Assembly (NCBI RefSeq): GCF_014145675.1
Contig: NZ_JACGZW010000018.1
Location: 62,001 to 126,000 of the forward strand
Length of the DNA stretch: 64,000 nucleotides
Direction: 5' to 3'
DNA from: Amycolatopsis dendrobii
GTDB lineage: Bacteria > Actinomycetota > Actinomycetes > Mycobacteriales > Pseudonocardiaceae
This document shows positions 1 to 7,933 of this stretch, one piece after another. Numbering within the stretch: the first letter of the stretch is position 1; each line of letters begins with the position of its first letter. Below the pieces are notes generated by a model. It was not told the origin of the DNA. It did not search any database and was given only the letters and a program-made list of their open reading frames with translations. Both the position numbers and the translations under genes were made by a program.

Positions 1-445
1 GCACGACCCGCACCGCTGCCTCCTCGGACCCCGCCCTGTCCCCAGGACGAAGATCCCCGTGCGGTGCGGTGCGGGTCGACGAATGACAAAGACCTGGCTC
101 GCGAATGCGCCCGGATGCCCCCGGCGCGCTGGGCTGTTCCGCGGTCGGATCGAGGAGGTCGGCGAACTCCACGACCTGCCGTACCTCGACCTCGATCTCG
201 TCGAACAGGCCCGCGCACTCGACCGCCTGCGCCCGGTCCGCGGCGTTGACCAGCGCGAACCCGCCGATGACCTGCTTGGCCCCGGTGAACGGCATGTCCG
301 TCGCGACCGGCGTCGCGCCGCGTGGTTTGCCGGCGATCGCGCCTTTCGCCGAGGGGTGCACGCCCTCGGCGGCGATCAGGATGCCGCGTTCGGTCCAGTC
401 CTGGACGAATTACTCGATGAACTCGGGGTTCCAAGCCTCGGGGGC
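1..445 (-). pseudogene. YCII-domain protein remnant
   Basis: Read on the minus strand, this stretch gives a recognisable YCII (DGPF) domain: WNPEFIE, then an in-frame TAA at 412-410, then FVQDWTERGILIAAEGVHPS, ATPVATDMPFTGAKQVIGGF and AVECAGLFDEIEVEVRQV. The N-terminal strand typical of the family (a start such as MKYLLLI) is missing because the preceding gene ends at 483. After about position 150 the frame runs on without a stop to the window edge, in non-family sequence. I read it as a decayed, 5'-truncated copy. A sequencing error could explain the single stop, but not the missing N-terminus or the absent terminal stop codon. Confidence 0.6.
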
Positions 446-482
446 GCTCTCGTCGAACGGCCGCGCGCGGGACCGACGTCGT

Positions 483-1331
483 TCAGCACCGATGCGTCGG
501 CGACCTTCGCGGCCGGGCCACCCACGCCGCGACACCCGCGGCGAGCGTCACGGAGGTCACCGCGACGCCCGCGATCGGGCTGTTCATCAGCGCGAGACCG
601 GTGAGGAACGCGGCACCGGCGAGGAGAAGCAACGCCAACCGGAGCGTGGCCGCCCAGGCGACGACGAAATCCGCTGCCCGGGAGATCCAGGGATCGCGGT
701 TGTCGGGCTTGCGGTGCCGGCCGGGCTGGCGCCGCGCCAGGACGCGGTGCGCGGAGGCGAGCATCTCGTCCCGGGTCGCCACCCGGCGGGGCGGGCGGGA
801 GAAGGGGTCCCAGTCCACGACGACGCGAACTCGGGCGGGGTGATCGGGATCGGGGCGGAGCGGTTCGGCTGGCTGAGGTGTGGCGGATGCGGCTGAGATG
901 GGGTTGGCCGAGTCGGTTGCCGACTGAGCGGGCTCAGCTGAACTGGCTTTCGCTGCTGTGCTTTCGACTGCGTCTGGTGCGGCCGCATCGCCGGGCTGGC
1001 CGAGGTCGGCTGAGTGCGCTTCGACCGCGCTGGCTTCCGTCGCGGTACTCGCGGCCTCATCGGCTGCGCTGGGCGCGGACGCGATGCCCGCAGCTGCGTT
1101 GCCGACGCTTGCTTCCGTCGCGGCTTCGCCAGCCGGCGCCGTGTTGCCTCCGCGCAGCCCGACAGGCCGCGCCAGCTTCCCCGGATCGCGAGCCAGCTTC
1201 CCTTCCCCAGCGGGCTCCGGGCCCGGCGGGTCCGGCCGCGGCTCCAGGACCAGCACCGCGCCTGCCTCCGGTGCGGGCGGCTGCCCAGTGTGGCGCGGAT
1301 GGTCGGCGAGGCAGGGAACCACCGTCATGAG
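483..1331 (-). CDS. hypothetical membrane-anchored protein
   Basis: About 282 residues. The first half is low-complexity, rich in Ala, Pro and Glu (a likely flexible linker). The C-terminal third has a basic stretch (ARVRVVVDWDPFSRPP, then RRQPGRHRK) and two hydrophobic segments near residues 225-247 and 251-272, so the protein probably has a soluble N-terminus and a two-helix anchor. The ATG at 1331 was chosen because a GAAAGGG ribosome site lies about 11 bases upstream; the frame is open further upstream to 1445 without one. Family not recognised. The short end of the DWDPFSRPP segment resembles DUF-type actinobacterial proteins of unknown role, but I cannot name one. Confidence 0.6.
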   Translation of the reverse strand, partial: LMTVVPCLADHPRHTGQPPAPEAGAVLVLEPRPDPPGPEPAGEGKLARDPGKLARPVGLRGGNTAPAGEAATEASVGNAAAGIASAPSAADEAASTATEASAVEAHSADLGQPGDAAAPDAVESTAAKASSAEPAQSATDSANPISAASATPQPAEPLRPDPDHPARVRVVVDWDPFSRPPRRVATRDEMLASAHRVLARRQPGRHRKPDNRDPWISRAADFVVAWAATLRLALLLLAGAAFLTGLALMNSPIAGVAVTSVTLAAGVAAWVARPRRSPTHRC

Positions 1332-1894
1332 GTCGTCATCCCTTTCTCTTCCGGCCGGCGGACCGATTCCGACGGCTGTCCGAGCCCCGGCTGTCGTGCG
1401 GCGCGGGCCCCGGATGCGCTCATCCTGGCGAAGACGGTGCGTCACCAGCCAGTTCTACTGGCAGTGTCGCGGTGAACGGTCCCCCAGCGTCGCCCAGCGG
1501 TTCGAGTGACGGTTTTCGCTACTCTTCGCGGTCACCGATTCGACACCCGGCGGACACTCTAGCGGCGACTTGTCCAGACCTCTTGACGCGTCCGCGAACT
1601 GCGGCGAACCGGCCCTGACACGGGAAGATGCACGTTCATTCGCACGGTCGCCATGCGGAGAAACTCCACCTCGACCCCCAGGATCGACGTGGAGTGATAC
1701 ACAGAGTGTCACGGCGAGTCGGATTATTGAGCAGTCAACCGTCACCCACATGAGTGACACGGAGAGTGATCACCCAGCGAAAGCAACCCTCGGCAGACTG
1801 GCCCGAACGGACGCATCCGCACTAGGCAAGGCGTACGCACAGCTGCCGCCAGGGCGGACCTTGCCGTACTGACGCGGCACCGGCTAACCTTGCC
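1332..1894. other. intergenic region with a hairpin, no convincing gene
   Basis: About 560 bases between the membrane protein and the iron box. Open frames exist on both strands (1455-1760 minus; 1570-1872 plus, with an internal ATG at 1750), but none has a good ribosome site or family-like content. An imperfect inverted repeat at 1664-1694 (CTCCACcTCGA ... TCGAcGTGGAG) could form a hairpin. Part of the region must hold the promoter of the membrane protein gene on the minus strand. Confidence 0.5.
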
Positions 1895-1913
1895 TAAGGC
1901 AAGCCTTACCTAA
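1895..1913. promoter_or_regulatory. IdeR/DmdR1-type iron box
   Basis: TAAGGCAAGCCTTACCTAA is a 19-base palindrome matching the DtxR/IdeR consensus TWAGGTTAGSCTAACCTWA at 16 of 19 positions. It ends 18 bases before the start codon of the siderophore-interacting protein gene, in the position expected for an iron-dependent repressor operator. Prediction: the downstream gene is repressed by Fe2+-bound IdeR and turned on under iron limitation. Confidence 0.8.
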
Positions 1914-1931
1914 CTGAATCGGGAATACTCC

Positions 1932-2726
1932 ATGCCGACCCTCCCCCAGCGCCGCACGCCTGACCGCAGGCGGCTGCTCCGGGCGTCCGTGCTGCGCGCC
2001 GAACGGACGTCCACGCATTTCGTGACCCTCACCGTCGGCGGGGAGGATCTCGCGGACTTCGCGCCGCTCGGGTTCGATCAATGGTGCCGGTTGTTCTTTC
2101 CGCGCGAGGGTCAGCGCGGGCTGCGTCTCCCCACCGCGTCGAGCACCCGCTGGCTCGCGCAGCACATGCTCATGAGCACCGCGTCCCGGCCGTGGGTGCG
2201 GAACTACACGATCCGGGCGGCGCGGCCCGGCGAGGTGGACATCGAGTTCGCGGTGCACGGCGACGGCGGTCCGGCCTCGAAGTTCGCCGAGAACGCGCGG
2301 CCGGGCGACGAGGTCGGGATTCTCGACGAGGGCGTCACGTACCTGCCGCCGGAAGGCGTCACGCAGCTTCTGCTCGCTGACGAGAGCGCGATTCCGGCAG
2401 CGCTGGCGATCCTGGAGTCCTCGCCGGGTTTGCGGGCCACCGTCTTGCTGGAGGTCGGGGCGCGGGACGACGTTCAGGCGGTCGACGTACCGCTCGGCGC
2501 CGAGGTCCAGTGGCTGGTCCGCGAGGACGGCCGGCTGCCGGGGCGGCTCGCGCTCGACGTCCTCGGCCAGCTCGATCTTTCCGATCCGCCGGGATACACG
2601 TGGGTCGCCGGGGAAAGCGGGCTCGCCACCGGTGCACGGCGGTTCCTCACGCGGGAGCGCGGGGTGCCGAAGCAGGCGATCGCGTTCCAGGGGTATTGGA
2701 AGCACGGTCGCGCCGCGCTGGGGTGA
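1932..2726 (+). CDS. siderophore-interacting FAD-binding reductase
   Basis: 264 residues, the usual length for the SIP/ViuB family, which uses FAD and NAD(P)H to reduce ferric siderophores in the cytoplasm and release iron. Family marks seen: the FAD-binding RNYTIR motif near residue 90, HGDGGPASKFA near 110-120, LLLADESAIPA near 147-157 in the NAD-binding part, WVAGESG near 229, and the C-terminal GYWKHG. The start ATG follows the iron box by 18 bases. It is a single gene, convergent with the methyltransferase gene, so it probably serves siderophores imported by systems encoded elsewhere. Confidence 0.9.
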   Translation: MPTLPQRRTPDRRRLLRASVLRAERTSTHFVTLTVGGEDLADFAPLGFDQWCRLFFPREGQRGLRLPTASSTRWLAQHMLMSTASRPWVRNYTIRAARPGEVDIEFAVHGDGGPASKFAENARPGDEVGILDEGVTYLPPEGVTQLLLADESAIPAALAILESSPGLRATVLLEVGARDDVQAVDVPLGAEVQWLVREDGRLPGRLALDVLGQLDLSDPPGYTWVAGESGLATGARRFLTRERGVPKQAIAFQGYWKHGRAALG

Positions 2727-2732
2727 ACACCC

Positions 2733-3233
2733 TCAGAACAGGCGTCCGGCGTCGTCCGCGGGCGGTTCTTCCAGCCGCAGCAGGAACCGTTTCCGGTCGA
2801 CGCCGCCCGCGTATCCGGTGAGGCCGCCGCTGCTGCCGACCACCCGGTGGCACGGCACGACGATGCTCAGCGGGTTCCAGCCGTTCGCGTTGCCGACCGC
2901 CTGTGCCGCGCCCGGTTCGCCCAGTTCGACGGCCAGGTCGCGGTAGGTGCGGGTCTCGCCGTAGGGGATGCGGGTCAGCAGCTGCCACACGCGGCGTTCG
3001 AACTCGGAGCCGCGCGGGTCCAGTTCGAGGTCGAAGGTCCGGCGCCGGCCGGCGAAGTACTCGTCCAGCTGCTGAGTCGCGTCGGCGAAACGGTCGTCGG
3101 CGCGCGGCCCGAAGTCCGGGAAACGCGGAGTCCGGCTGTGGCCGTCGAAGTAGACGGCGACCAGCGCGCTGCCGTCGGCGACCAGGGTGAGGTCGCCGAC
3201 CGGGGACTTGGCGACGGTGTGCCGGAAAGCCAT
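2733..3233 (-). CDS. ogt: methylated-DNA--protein-cysteine methyltransferase
   Basis: 166 residues. Repairs O6-alkylguanine in DNA by irreversible transfer of the alkyl group to its own cysteine. The active-site PCHR motif is at residues 127-130 (Cys128), preceded by the helix-turn-helix region RIPYGETRTYRDLA and the ANGWNPLSIVV segment. The N-terminal ribonuclease-like domain is short, as in the Ogt type, and no AdaA-type N-terminal regulator is fused. The ATG at 3233 has a GGAGGAG ribosome site directly upstream; the frame is open to 3332 but that extension would overlap the divergent aldolase gene. The stop is 6 bases from the convergent siderophore gene. Confidence 0.93.
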   Translation of the reverse strand: MAFRHTVAKSPVGDLTLVADGSALVAVYFDGHSRTPRFPDFGPRADDRFADATQQLDEYFAGRRRTFDLELDPRGSEFERRVWQLLTRIPYGETRTYRDLAVELGEPGAAQAVGNANGWNPLSIVVPCHRVVGSSGGLTGYAGGVDRKRFLLRLEEPPADDAGRLF

Positions 3234-3300
3234 CTTCTCCTCCGTGATCGGTGCCACGGAACGGTATCCGGCCGCGCCGCGCGTGAGAGCATCGCCGTCC

Positions 3301-3918
3301 ATGGACGACGGTTTCGCCGACATCCCGACCACGACCCTTGCCGACCTCCTCGGCCGCGGCCAGGTGCTCGACTACGGCATCCGGCCCTTGTGGGGTCCCG
3401 TGCCGCGGTTCGCCGGGCCCGCGTACCCGGTGCGCTGCCCGCCGGGCGACAACCTCATGCTGCACGCGGCCATCCATCGCGCGCCCGCCGGAGCGGTGAT
3501 CGTCGCGGAATCGGGAGACGTCGACTACGCGCTGGCCGGCGGCAACGTCTGCGCGACCGCTCAGCGCCGCAGCATCGCGGGCTTCGTCCTGGACGGCGTG
3601 ATCCGCGACCTCTCGGAGGTCCGCGAGGCGCGCTTTCCGGTGTTCGCGCGCGGCGTGATTCCGATTCCCGGGACGAAAGCCAAGGTGACCCCGCTCGGCG
3701 AGCCCGCGCGGTGCGGCGGGGTGACGGTGCACGCCGGGGACATCGTCGTGGCGGACGAGGAAGGCGTGGTCGTGGTGCCCGGGGCGGATGCTCCGCAGGT
3801 GCTGGCGGACGCGCGGGCGAAGCTGGCCAAGGAGGAGGCGCAGACGCTCGACGAGTGGGCGGAGGCGCACCGGGCGAAGGTGGACGCGGCCCTGGAGGCA
3901 GGCGGATTTCGCGGCTGA
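3301..3918 (+). CDS. RraA-like / HMG-type aldolase family protein
   Basis: 205 residues, the RraA/4-hydroxy-4-methyl-2-oxoglutarate aldolase fold (older name: demethylmenaquinone methyltransferase-like). Visible marks are GGNVCATAQ at about 80-88, the DGVIRD signature at 98-103 (in class II pyruvate aldolases the Arg binds pyruvate and the Asp holds the metal), and the ADEEGVVVVP strand near 149-158. Family members with this motif act as divalent-metal aldolases or oxaloacetate decarboxylases, or as RNase E inhibitors in gammaproteobacteria; here an aldolase/decarboxylase is more likely. The ATG at 3301 was chosen because the longer frame would run back into ogt. Substrate unknown. Confidence 0.85.
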   Translation: MDDGFADIPTTTLADLLGRGQVLDYGIRPLWGPVPRFAGPAYPVRCPPGDNLMLHAAIHRAPAGAVIVAESGDVDYALAGGNVCATAQRRSIAGFVLDGVIRDLSEVREARFPVFARGVIPIPGTKAKVTPLGEPARCGGVTVHAGDIVVADEEGVVVVPGADAPQVLADARAKLAKEEAQTLDEWAEAHRAKVDAALEAGGFRG

Positions 3919-4018
3919 ACGCCGGAGTTCCCGGGTGCTTCGCCGAGGATTGCGCGAAGCGGTCCGGCGCGGTGCAGGGAACGGAGAACTGCGCGAGCGC
4001 GCCCCGGGGCCCGCGGGT

Positions 4019-4207
4019 TCACTCCGGCCGGACCGTCCACAAGGGACCGGCCGCCGCCAGCTCGGGGCCGGGTTCGGAGTCGGGCGGGAGGGGTTCGGGG
4101 TCGGGAAGCGGACGGTCCGGTCCCGGCGTCACCGGGTCGGGCTCCACCGGACCCGGCGGAACGGGCTCGGGCGGGGCGGGCGGCGCGGTCGAGCGGGGGC
4201 GAAGCAT
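4019..4207 (-). CDS. small proline-rich hypothetical protein
   Basis: A 62-residue frame of which about a third is Pro, in repeats such as EPVPPGPVEPDPVTPGP, with acidic residues and no membrane segment. It is supported only by a good ribosome site (GAAAGGAG, 6 bases before the ATG) and a clean start and stop. It may be a real small protein, or a compositional open frame in a GC-rich spacer. Confidence 0.35.
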   Translation of the reverse strand: MLRPRSTAPPAPPEPVPPGPVEPDPVTPGPDRPLPDPEPLPPDSEPGPELAAAGPLWTVRPE

Positions 4208-4327
4208 CGCGGGCTCCTTTCTCTCCCTGATGGGCTACCGCACACCGCCGGCGGCGAAACATCCACCCGTCCGCGCTAGGTCGGCTAGGGTCGGAGGCGG
4301 AGCCGACGACCGAGAAGAGGCGAGACG

Positions 4328-4621
4328 ATGAGCGCGGACAAGCCCGGCGAGCAGCAGCCGCTCGACGCGGAGATCGTGGAGAGTTCCGGCCCGCCGCCCG
4401 CTGACCTCCCGGAACCCGACTACAGCGACAACGGAGCCCCGTCGTTCGACTTCGTGCGGGACCGGATCGAGAAGCGCTACACCACCTCGGTCGGTTCGCA
4501 GGAGCTCGCGGGGATCGGCGGGCCGGAGGATCTGCAGTCGCTGGACAAGAAGATCGCCGACCGCAAGGAGGCGGCGAAGGACAAGCTGGCCGAGATCCGC
4601 CGGTCGATGGGCAAGGAGTAA
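4328..4621 (+). CDS. small conserved-type hypothetical protein
   Basis: 97 residues, strongly charged, no signal peptide or membrane segment. The N-terminus is acidic and disordered-looking. The C-terminal half (from FDFVRDRIEKRY to the end) is predicted helical with heptad-like spacing (LDKKIADRKEAAKDKLAEI), so a short coiled coil is plausible. AGAGGCGAG lies 5-6 bases before the ATG. The codon pattern is typical of the genome, which supports a real gene. I do not recognise the family. Confidence 0.65.
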   Translation: MSADKPGEQQPLDAEIVESSGPPPADLPEPDYSDNGAPSFDFVRDRIEKRYTTSVGSQELAGIGGPEDLQSLDKKIADRKEAAKDKLAEIRRSMGKE

Positions 4622-4830
4622 CGCCGGCCCCGGCCGGGGCGAGGCTCGGCGGCCGAGCGGGCGCTCCGCGCCGAACCCAGCGGGAAACGACTGGGCTGCC
4701 GGGGGAACCGCCCAAGCCGCACCCGGACGAGCGGGCCACCGGACGCGCGCACCGGGGCAACTGTCCACAATAGACCGCAGCCGCCAATTTCCGTGGCTTC
4801 CCGGACGCCCGTTCTGGTTGAATCGCCCGT

Positions 4831-6060
4831 ATGGCAACCACCGTGCGCGTTCCCGGCCTGGTGCTCACCGAGCACGAGTTCTCCGTCCCCCTCGACCATT
4901 CCCGGCCGGACGGCGCGAAGATCACCGTCTTCGCGCGCGAGGTCGCCGATCCGGACGGGCTGGACCGGCCGTTTCTCGTTTACCTCCAAGGCGGTCCCGG
5001 GCACGAAGCGCCGCGGCCGTCGCGCGGGACGCCCAGCTGGCTGCCGCGAGCGTTGCAGGAGTACCGGGTCCTCATGCTCGACCAGCGCGGCACCGGGCGC
5101 TCCACGCCGGTCGGCACGCTCGCCGGCACGCCTGCCGAGCAGGCCGAATACCTCACCCACTTCCGCGCGGACGCGATCGTGCGCGACGCGGAGTTCGTGC
5201 GGAAGCAGCTGGGCGTCGAGAAGTGGAGCGTGCTCGGGCAGTCGTTCGGCGGGTTTTGCACGCTCGCTTACCTTTCCCAGCACCCCGAGGGCCTGGCCGA
5301 GGCGTTCTTCACCGGCGGGCTGCCGCCGATCGCGCGGCATCCGGACGAGGTTTACACCGCGACGTTCGCCAACCTCCTCGAGCGCAACCGCCGGTACTAC
5401 CTCCGCTACCCCGGCGATCGCGCGCGCGTCGAGGCGCTGCTGCCGTTGCTCGACGACGGCGCCGTGGTCCTGCCCGACGGCAGTCCGCTGACCGCGCGGT
5501 TGTTCCGGCAGCTCGGTTACCTCTTCGGCGCCAGCGGCGGCGAGGAAGCGCTGCATTATCTGATCGAGCGAGACCCTGAGTCGCCCGCGTTCGCGCACGA
5601 CGTCGCGAACTCGCTGCCGTTCAGCGCGCGCAATCCGCTGTATTCGGTGATCCACGAGTCGTCGTACTCCGACGGGTTCGCCACCCGCTGGTCCGCCGAG
5701 CGCGTGCTGCCGGACGAGTTCCGCACCGACCGGGCGTTGTTCACCGGCGAGCACGTGTTCCCCTCGCTGTTCGACGACCTCCACAGCCTCCGTCCGATGA
5801 AGGAGACCGCGGAACTGCTCGCCGCGCACGAATGGCCGCGGCTGTACGACGCCGACGTGCTGCGCGAGTGCACGGTCCCGGCCGCCGCCGCGATCTACGC
5901 CAACGACATGTACGTCGAGCGGGCGTTCTCCGAGGAAACCGCGCGGCTGATCCCGACGCTGCGGCCGTGGATCACCAACGAGTACGAGCACAACGGCGTG
6001 CGCGCCGGGGGCGGTCACGTGCTCGGACGGTTGATCGACCTCGTTCGCGGGCGCGTCTGA
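4831..6060 (+). CDS. S33-family alpha/beta hydrolase (proline iminopeptidase-like)
   Basis: 409 residues, a cytoplasmic serine peptidase of the prolyl-aminopeptidase type that removes N-terminal Pro (or another residue) from peptides. The oxyanion-hole GGPG is at 54-57, the DQRGTGRS strand at 84-91, the nucleophile elbow GQSFGG at 136-141 (Ser138) and the catalytic His in GGGHVLG near the C-terminus. A helical cap domain lies between about 160 and 330. No signal peptide. The ATG has no strong ribosome site, so the mRNA may be leaderless. Convergent with the SDR gene across a strong hairpin. Substrate specificity cannot be read from sequence. Confidence 0.9.
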   Translation: MATTVRVPGLVLTEHEFSVPLDHSRPDGAKITVFAREVADPDGLDRPFLVYLQGGPGHEAPRPSRGTPSWLPRALQEYRVLMLDQRGTGRSTPVGTLAGTPAEQAEYLTHFRADAIVRDAEFVRKQLGVEKWSVLGQSFGGFCTLAYLSQHPEGLAEAFFTGGLPPIARHPDEVYTATFANLLERNRRYYLRYPGDRARVEALLPLLDDGAVVLPDGSPLTARLFRQLGYLFGASGGEEALHYLIERDPESPAFAHDVANSLPFSARNPLYSVIHESSYSDGFATRWSAERVLPDEFRTDRALFTGEHVFPSLFDDLHSLRPMKETAELLAAHEWPRLYDADVLRECTVPAAAAIYANDMYVERAFSEETARLIPTLRPWITNEYEHNGVRAGGGHVLGRLIDLVRGRV

Positions 6061-6065
6061 CCTGC

Positions 6066-6094
6066 CGGGAGGGGAACGCCGGGTTCCCCTCCCG
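6066..6094. terminator. bidirectional terminator hairpin
   Basis: Perfect inverted repeat CGGGAGGGGAAC / GTTCCCCTCCCG with a 5-base loop, lying between the stops of the convergent S33 hydrolase and SDR genes. Without a clear T-run it fits the stem-only terminators common in actinomycetes. Confidence 0.75.
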
Positions 6095-6101
6095 GACCGG
6101 G

Positions 6102-6953
6102 TCAGGCGACGGTGACGCCGCCTTCGGCGGAGTCGGTGGAGAGCGTGAGGTCCTGCCAGGCGTCGAAGTCGGCCTGCACCCGCTGGCGTCCGGCGGTGAC
6201 CAGGCGCAGCGCGTCCGAGCCGAGCAGGAGGTGCACCGGCGGGTTCTCCTCGTCCAGCAGCTTCAGGATGGCGTCGCCCGCGCGGTCGGGGTCGCCGATG
6301 CCTTGTCCGGCGAGGGCCTGGCGGCGGGTCCGGATCGGGTCGAACAGGGCGTCGTAGTCGGCGATGCTGCGCGGGGCGCGGACCAGCGAGCGGCCCGCCC
6401 AGTCGGTCTTGAACGCACCGGGCGCCACGGCGGTGACCCGCACGCCGAACTGCGTGACCTCCTGGGCGAGGGTGTCGGTGATGCCTTCCAGAGCGTGTTT
6501 GCTGCCCTCGTAGAACGCCAGGCCGGGGAAGGTGGTGTGCCCGCCCATCGAGGTGATGACGAAGATCTGGCCGTCGCGCCGTTCGCGCATGCCGGGCAGG
6601 ACCGCCTTGACGGTCGCGACCGTGCCGAAGACGTTGACCTCGAACTGGCGGCGCAGATCCGCCATCGACGACTCCTCGAAGGTGCCTTCGAGGCCGTATC
6701 CGGCGTTGGCCACGAGAACGTCGATCGGGCCCAGTTCCGCTTCGACCGCACGCACGGTCGGCTCGATCCGGTCCGCGTCGGTCAGGTCGAGGACGAAAGC
6801 CCGGGCGCGTCCGGGGTCTGCTGCCCGGAAAGCGGCCGCGTGCTCCTCGGTGCGAACCGTGCCCGCGACCTGGTGCCCGGCGGCGAGGGCTCGCCGGGCG
6901 ATGGCCCGTCCGAGGCCGGTGCTGACGCCGGTGATCAGGATTGTCTTGCTCAC
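6102..6953 (-). CDS. SDR-family oxidoreductase
   Basis: 283 residues, classical short-chain dehydrogenase. It has the dinucleotide motif TGVSTGLG at 8-15, an NAG motif (VANAGYG), catalytic Ser in ITSMGG and the Tyr/Lys pair in YEGSK, so it should be active with NAD(P)H. The GTG at 6953 is chosen because GAAAGGAC precedes it by 8 bases; an in-frame ATG at 6986 lacks a ribosome site. It lies 73 bases downstream of an XRE regulator on the same strand, so the two are probably one transcript, with the regulator controlling the enzyme. Substrate unknown. Confidence 0.88.
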   Translation of the reverse strand: MSKTILITGVSTGLGRAIARRALAAGHQVAGTVRTEEHAAAFRAADPGRARAFVLDLTDADRIEPTVRAVEAELGPIDVLVANAGYGLEGTFEESSMADLRRQFEVNVFGTVATVKAVLPGMRERRDGQIFVITSMGGHTTFPGLAFYEGSKHALEGITDTLAQEVTQFGVRVTAVAPGAFKTDWAGRSLVRAPRSIADYDALFDPIRTRRQALAGQGIGDPDRAGDAILKLLDEENPPVHLLLGSDALRLVTAGRQRVQADFDAWQDLTLSTDSAEGGVTVA

Positions 6954-7026
6954 TGCGAAGTGTCCTTTCGTGGGGCATGACGGCATGGACCCCGCGGGTG
7001 CGGCGGGGCCTGATGAAGGGCGAAGG

Positions 7027-7875
7027 TCAGTACTCGGCGGGTTCGCGGCCCCAGCTGGCCAGCAGCCGCAGCCGTTCCTGCGAAGGCGAACCGGCCGGAG
7101 CGCTGTAGACGACCATCGACTGGCCCGGATCGGCGACCGAGGCGAAGATCTCGTACTGCAGTTCGAGATCGCCGGCGACCGGATGGCGCAGGCGTTTGAG
7201 ACCGGTGCTGCGTTCCTGGACGCGGTGTTCCGACCACCACGCCGGGAACTCCGGCGACCGCATCATCAGCTCGCCGATCAGGTTGGCGATGTGCTGATTC
7301 CGCGGCTGCGCGGCCGCGGCGAGCCGCAATCCGTGCACGTAGTCGCGGGCGACGCGTTCCCAATCCCGCCACACCAGGCGGGCCCGCGGGTCCAGCAACG
7401 TCCAGCGCGCCATGCTGCGTTCCCGCCGCGGCAGCTCGGCCACGTCGGGAAACAGCAAGGCCCACAAGGCGTTCCCGCCGACGACCGTCAGGTTCCGGTC
7501 GCTGACGAACGCCGACGCCAGTTCCATCGAGTCCAGCACCTGCCGCAGCGCCGGACGCAGCCGGGACGCGTGCTCGGCCTGGTCCACGCGTTCGGCTGTG
7601 GCGCCCGCGAGAGCGAACAGGTGCCGCCGCTCGATGTCGTCGAACCGCAGCGCGTCGCAGAGGGCGTGCAGCACCTGCTCGGACGGCTGCCGGGCCCGGC
7701 CTTGTTCCAGCCGGGTGTAGTACTCGGTGCTCACCCCGGCCAGCTGCGCGACCTCGCTGCGGCGCAGGCCGGAGACCCGCCGTCCGACGTCGAATCCGTC
7801 CGGAAGACCGATCTCGCCCGGCTTCAGCCCGCCGCGGCGGGCCCGCAGGAAATCGCCAAGGTCGTTCTTGCCCAT
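7027..7875 (-). CDS. XRE-family regulator with MmyB-like ligand domain
   Basis: 282 residues. N-terminal helix-turn-helix at about 30-85 (GLRRSEVAQLAGVSTEYYTRLEQGRAR), then an MmyB-type ligand-binding domain (from about 105) of the PAS-like kind found in many actinomycete regulators, which are proposed to sense fatty-acid-like or other small ligands. Members usually control an adjacent SDR or oxidoreductase gene, and the SDR just downstream fits. Only 58 bases separate its start from the PucR-gene stop, so its promoter lies in or next to that spacer. Confidence 0.9.
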   Translation of the reverse strand: MGKNDLGDFLRARRGGLKPGEIGLPDGFDVGRRVSGLRRSEVAQLAGVSTEYYTRLEQGRARQPSEQVLHALCDALRFDDIERRHLFALAGATAERVDQAEHASRLRPALRQVLDSMELASAFVSDRNLTVVGGNALWALLFPDVAELPRRERSMARWTLLDPRARLVWRDWERVARDYVHGLRLAAAAQPRNQHIANLIGELMMRSPEFPAWWSEHRVQERSTGLKRLRHPVAGDLELQYEIFASVADPGQSMVVYSAPAGSPSQERLRLLASWGREPAEY

Positions 7876-7933
7876 GCCTCGAGTCTGCCTTCCGCTCAGC
7901 CGTTGCCCAAGGCCGTAGCTGGCCCTGCCAGTA

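Noticed and set aside
1570..1872. Possible 100-residue plus-strand gene, with an ATG at 1750
   Set aside because: No ribosome site, weak codon bias, and the stop lies close to the iron box. Too weak to annotate.
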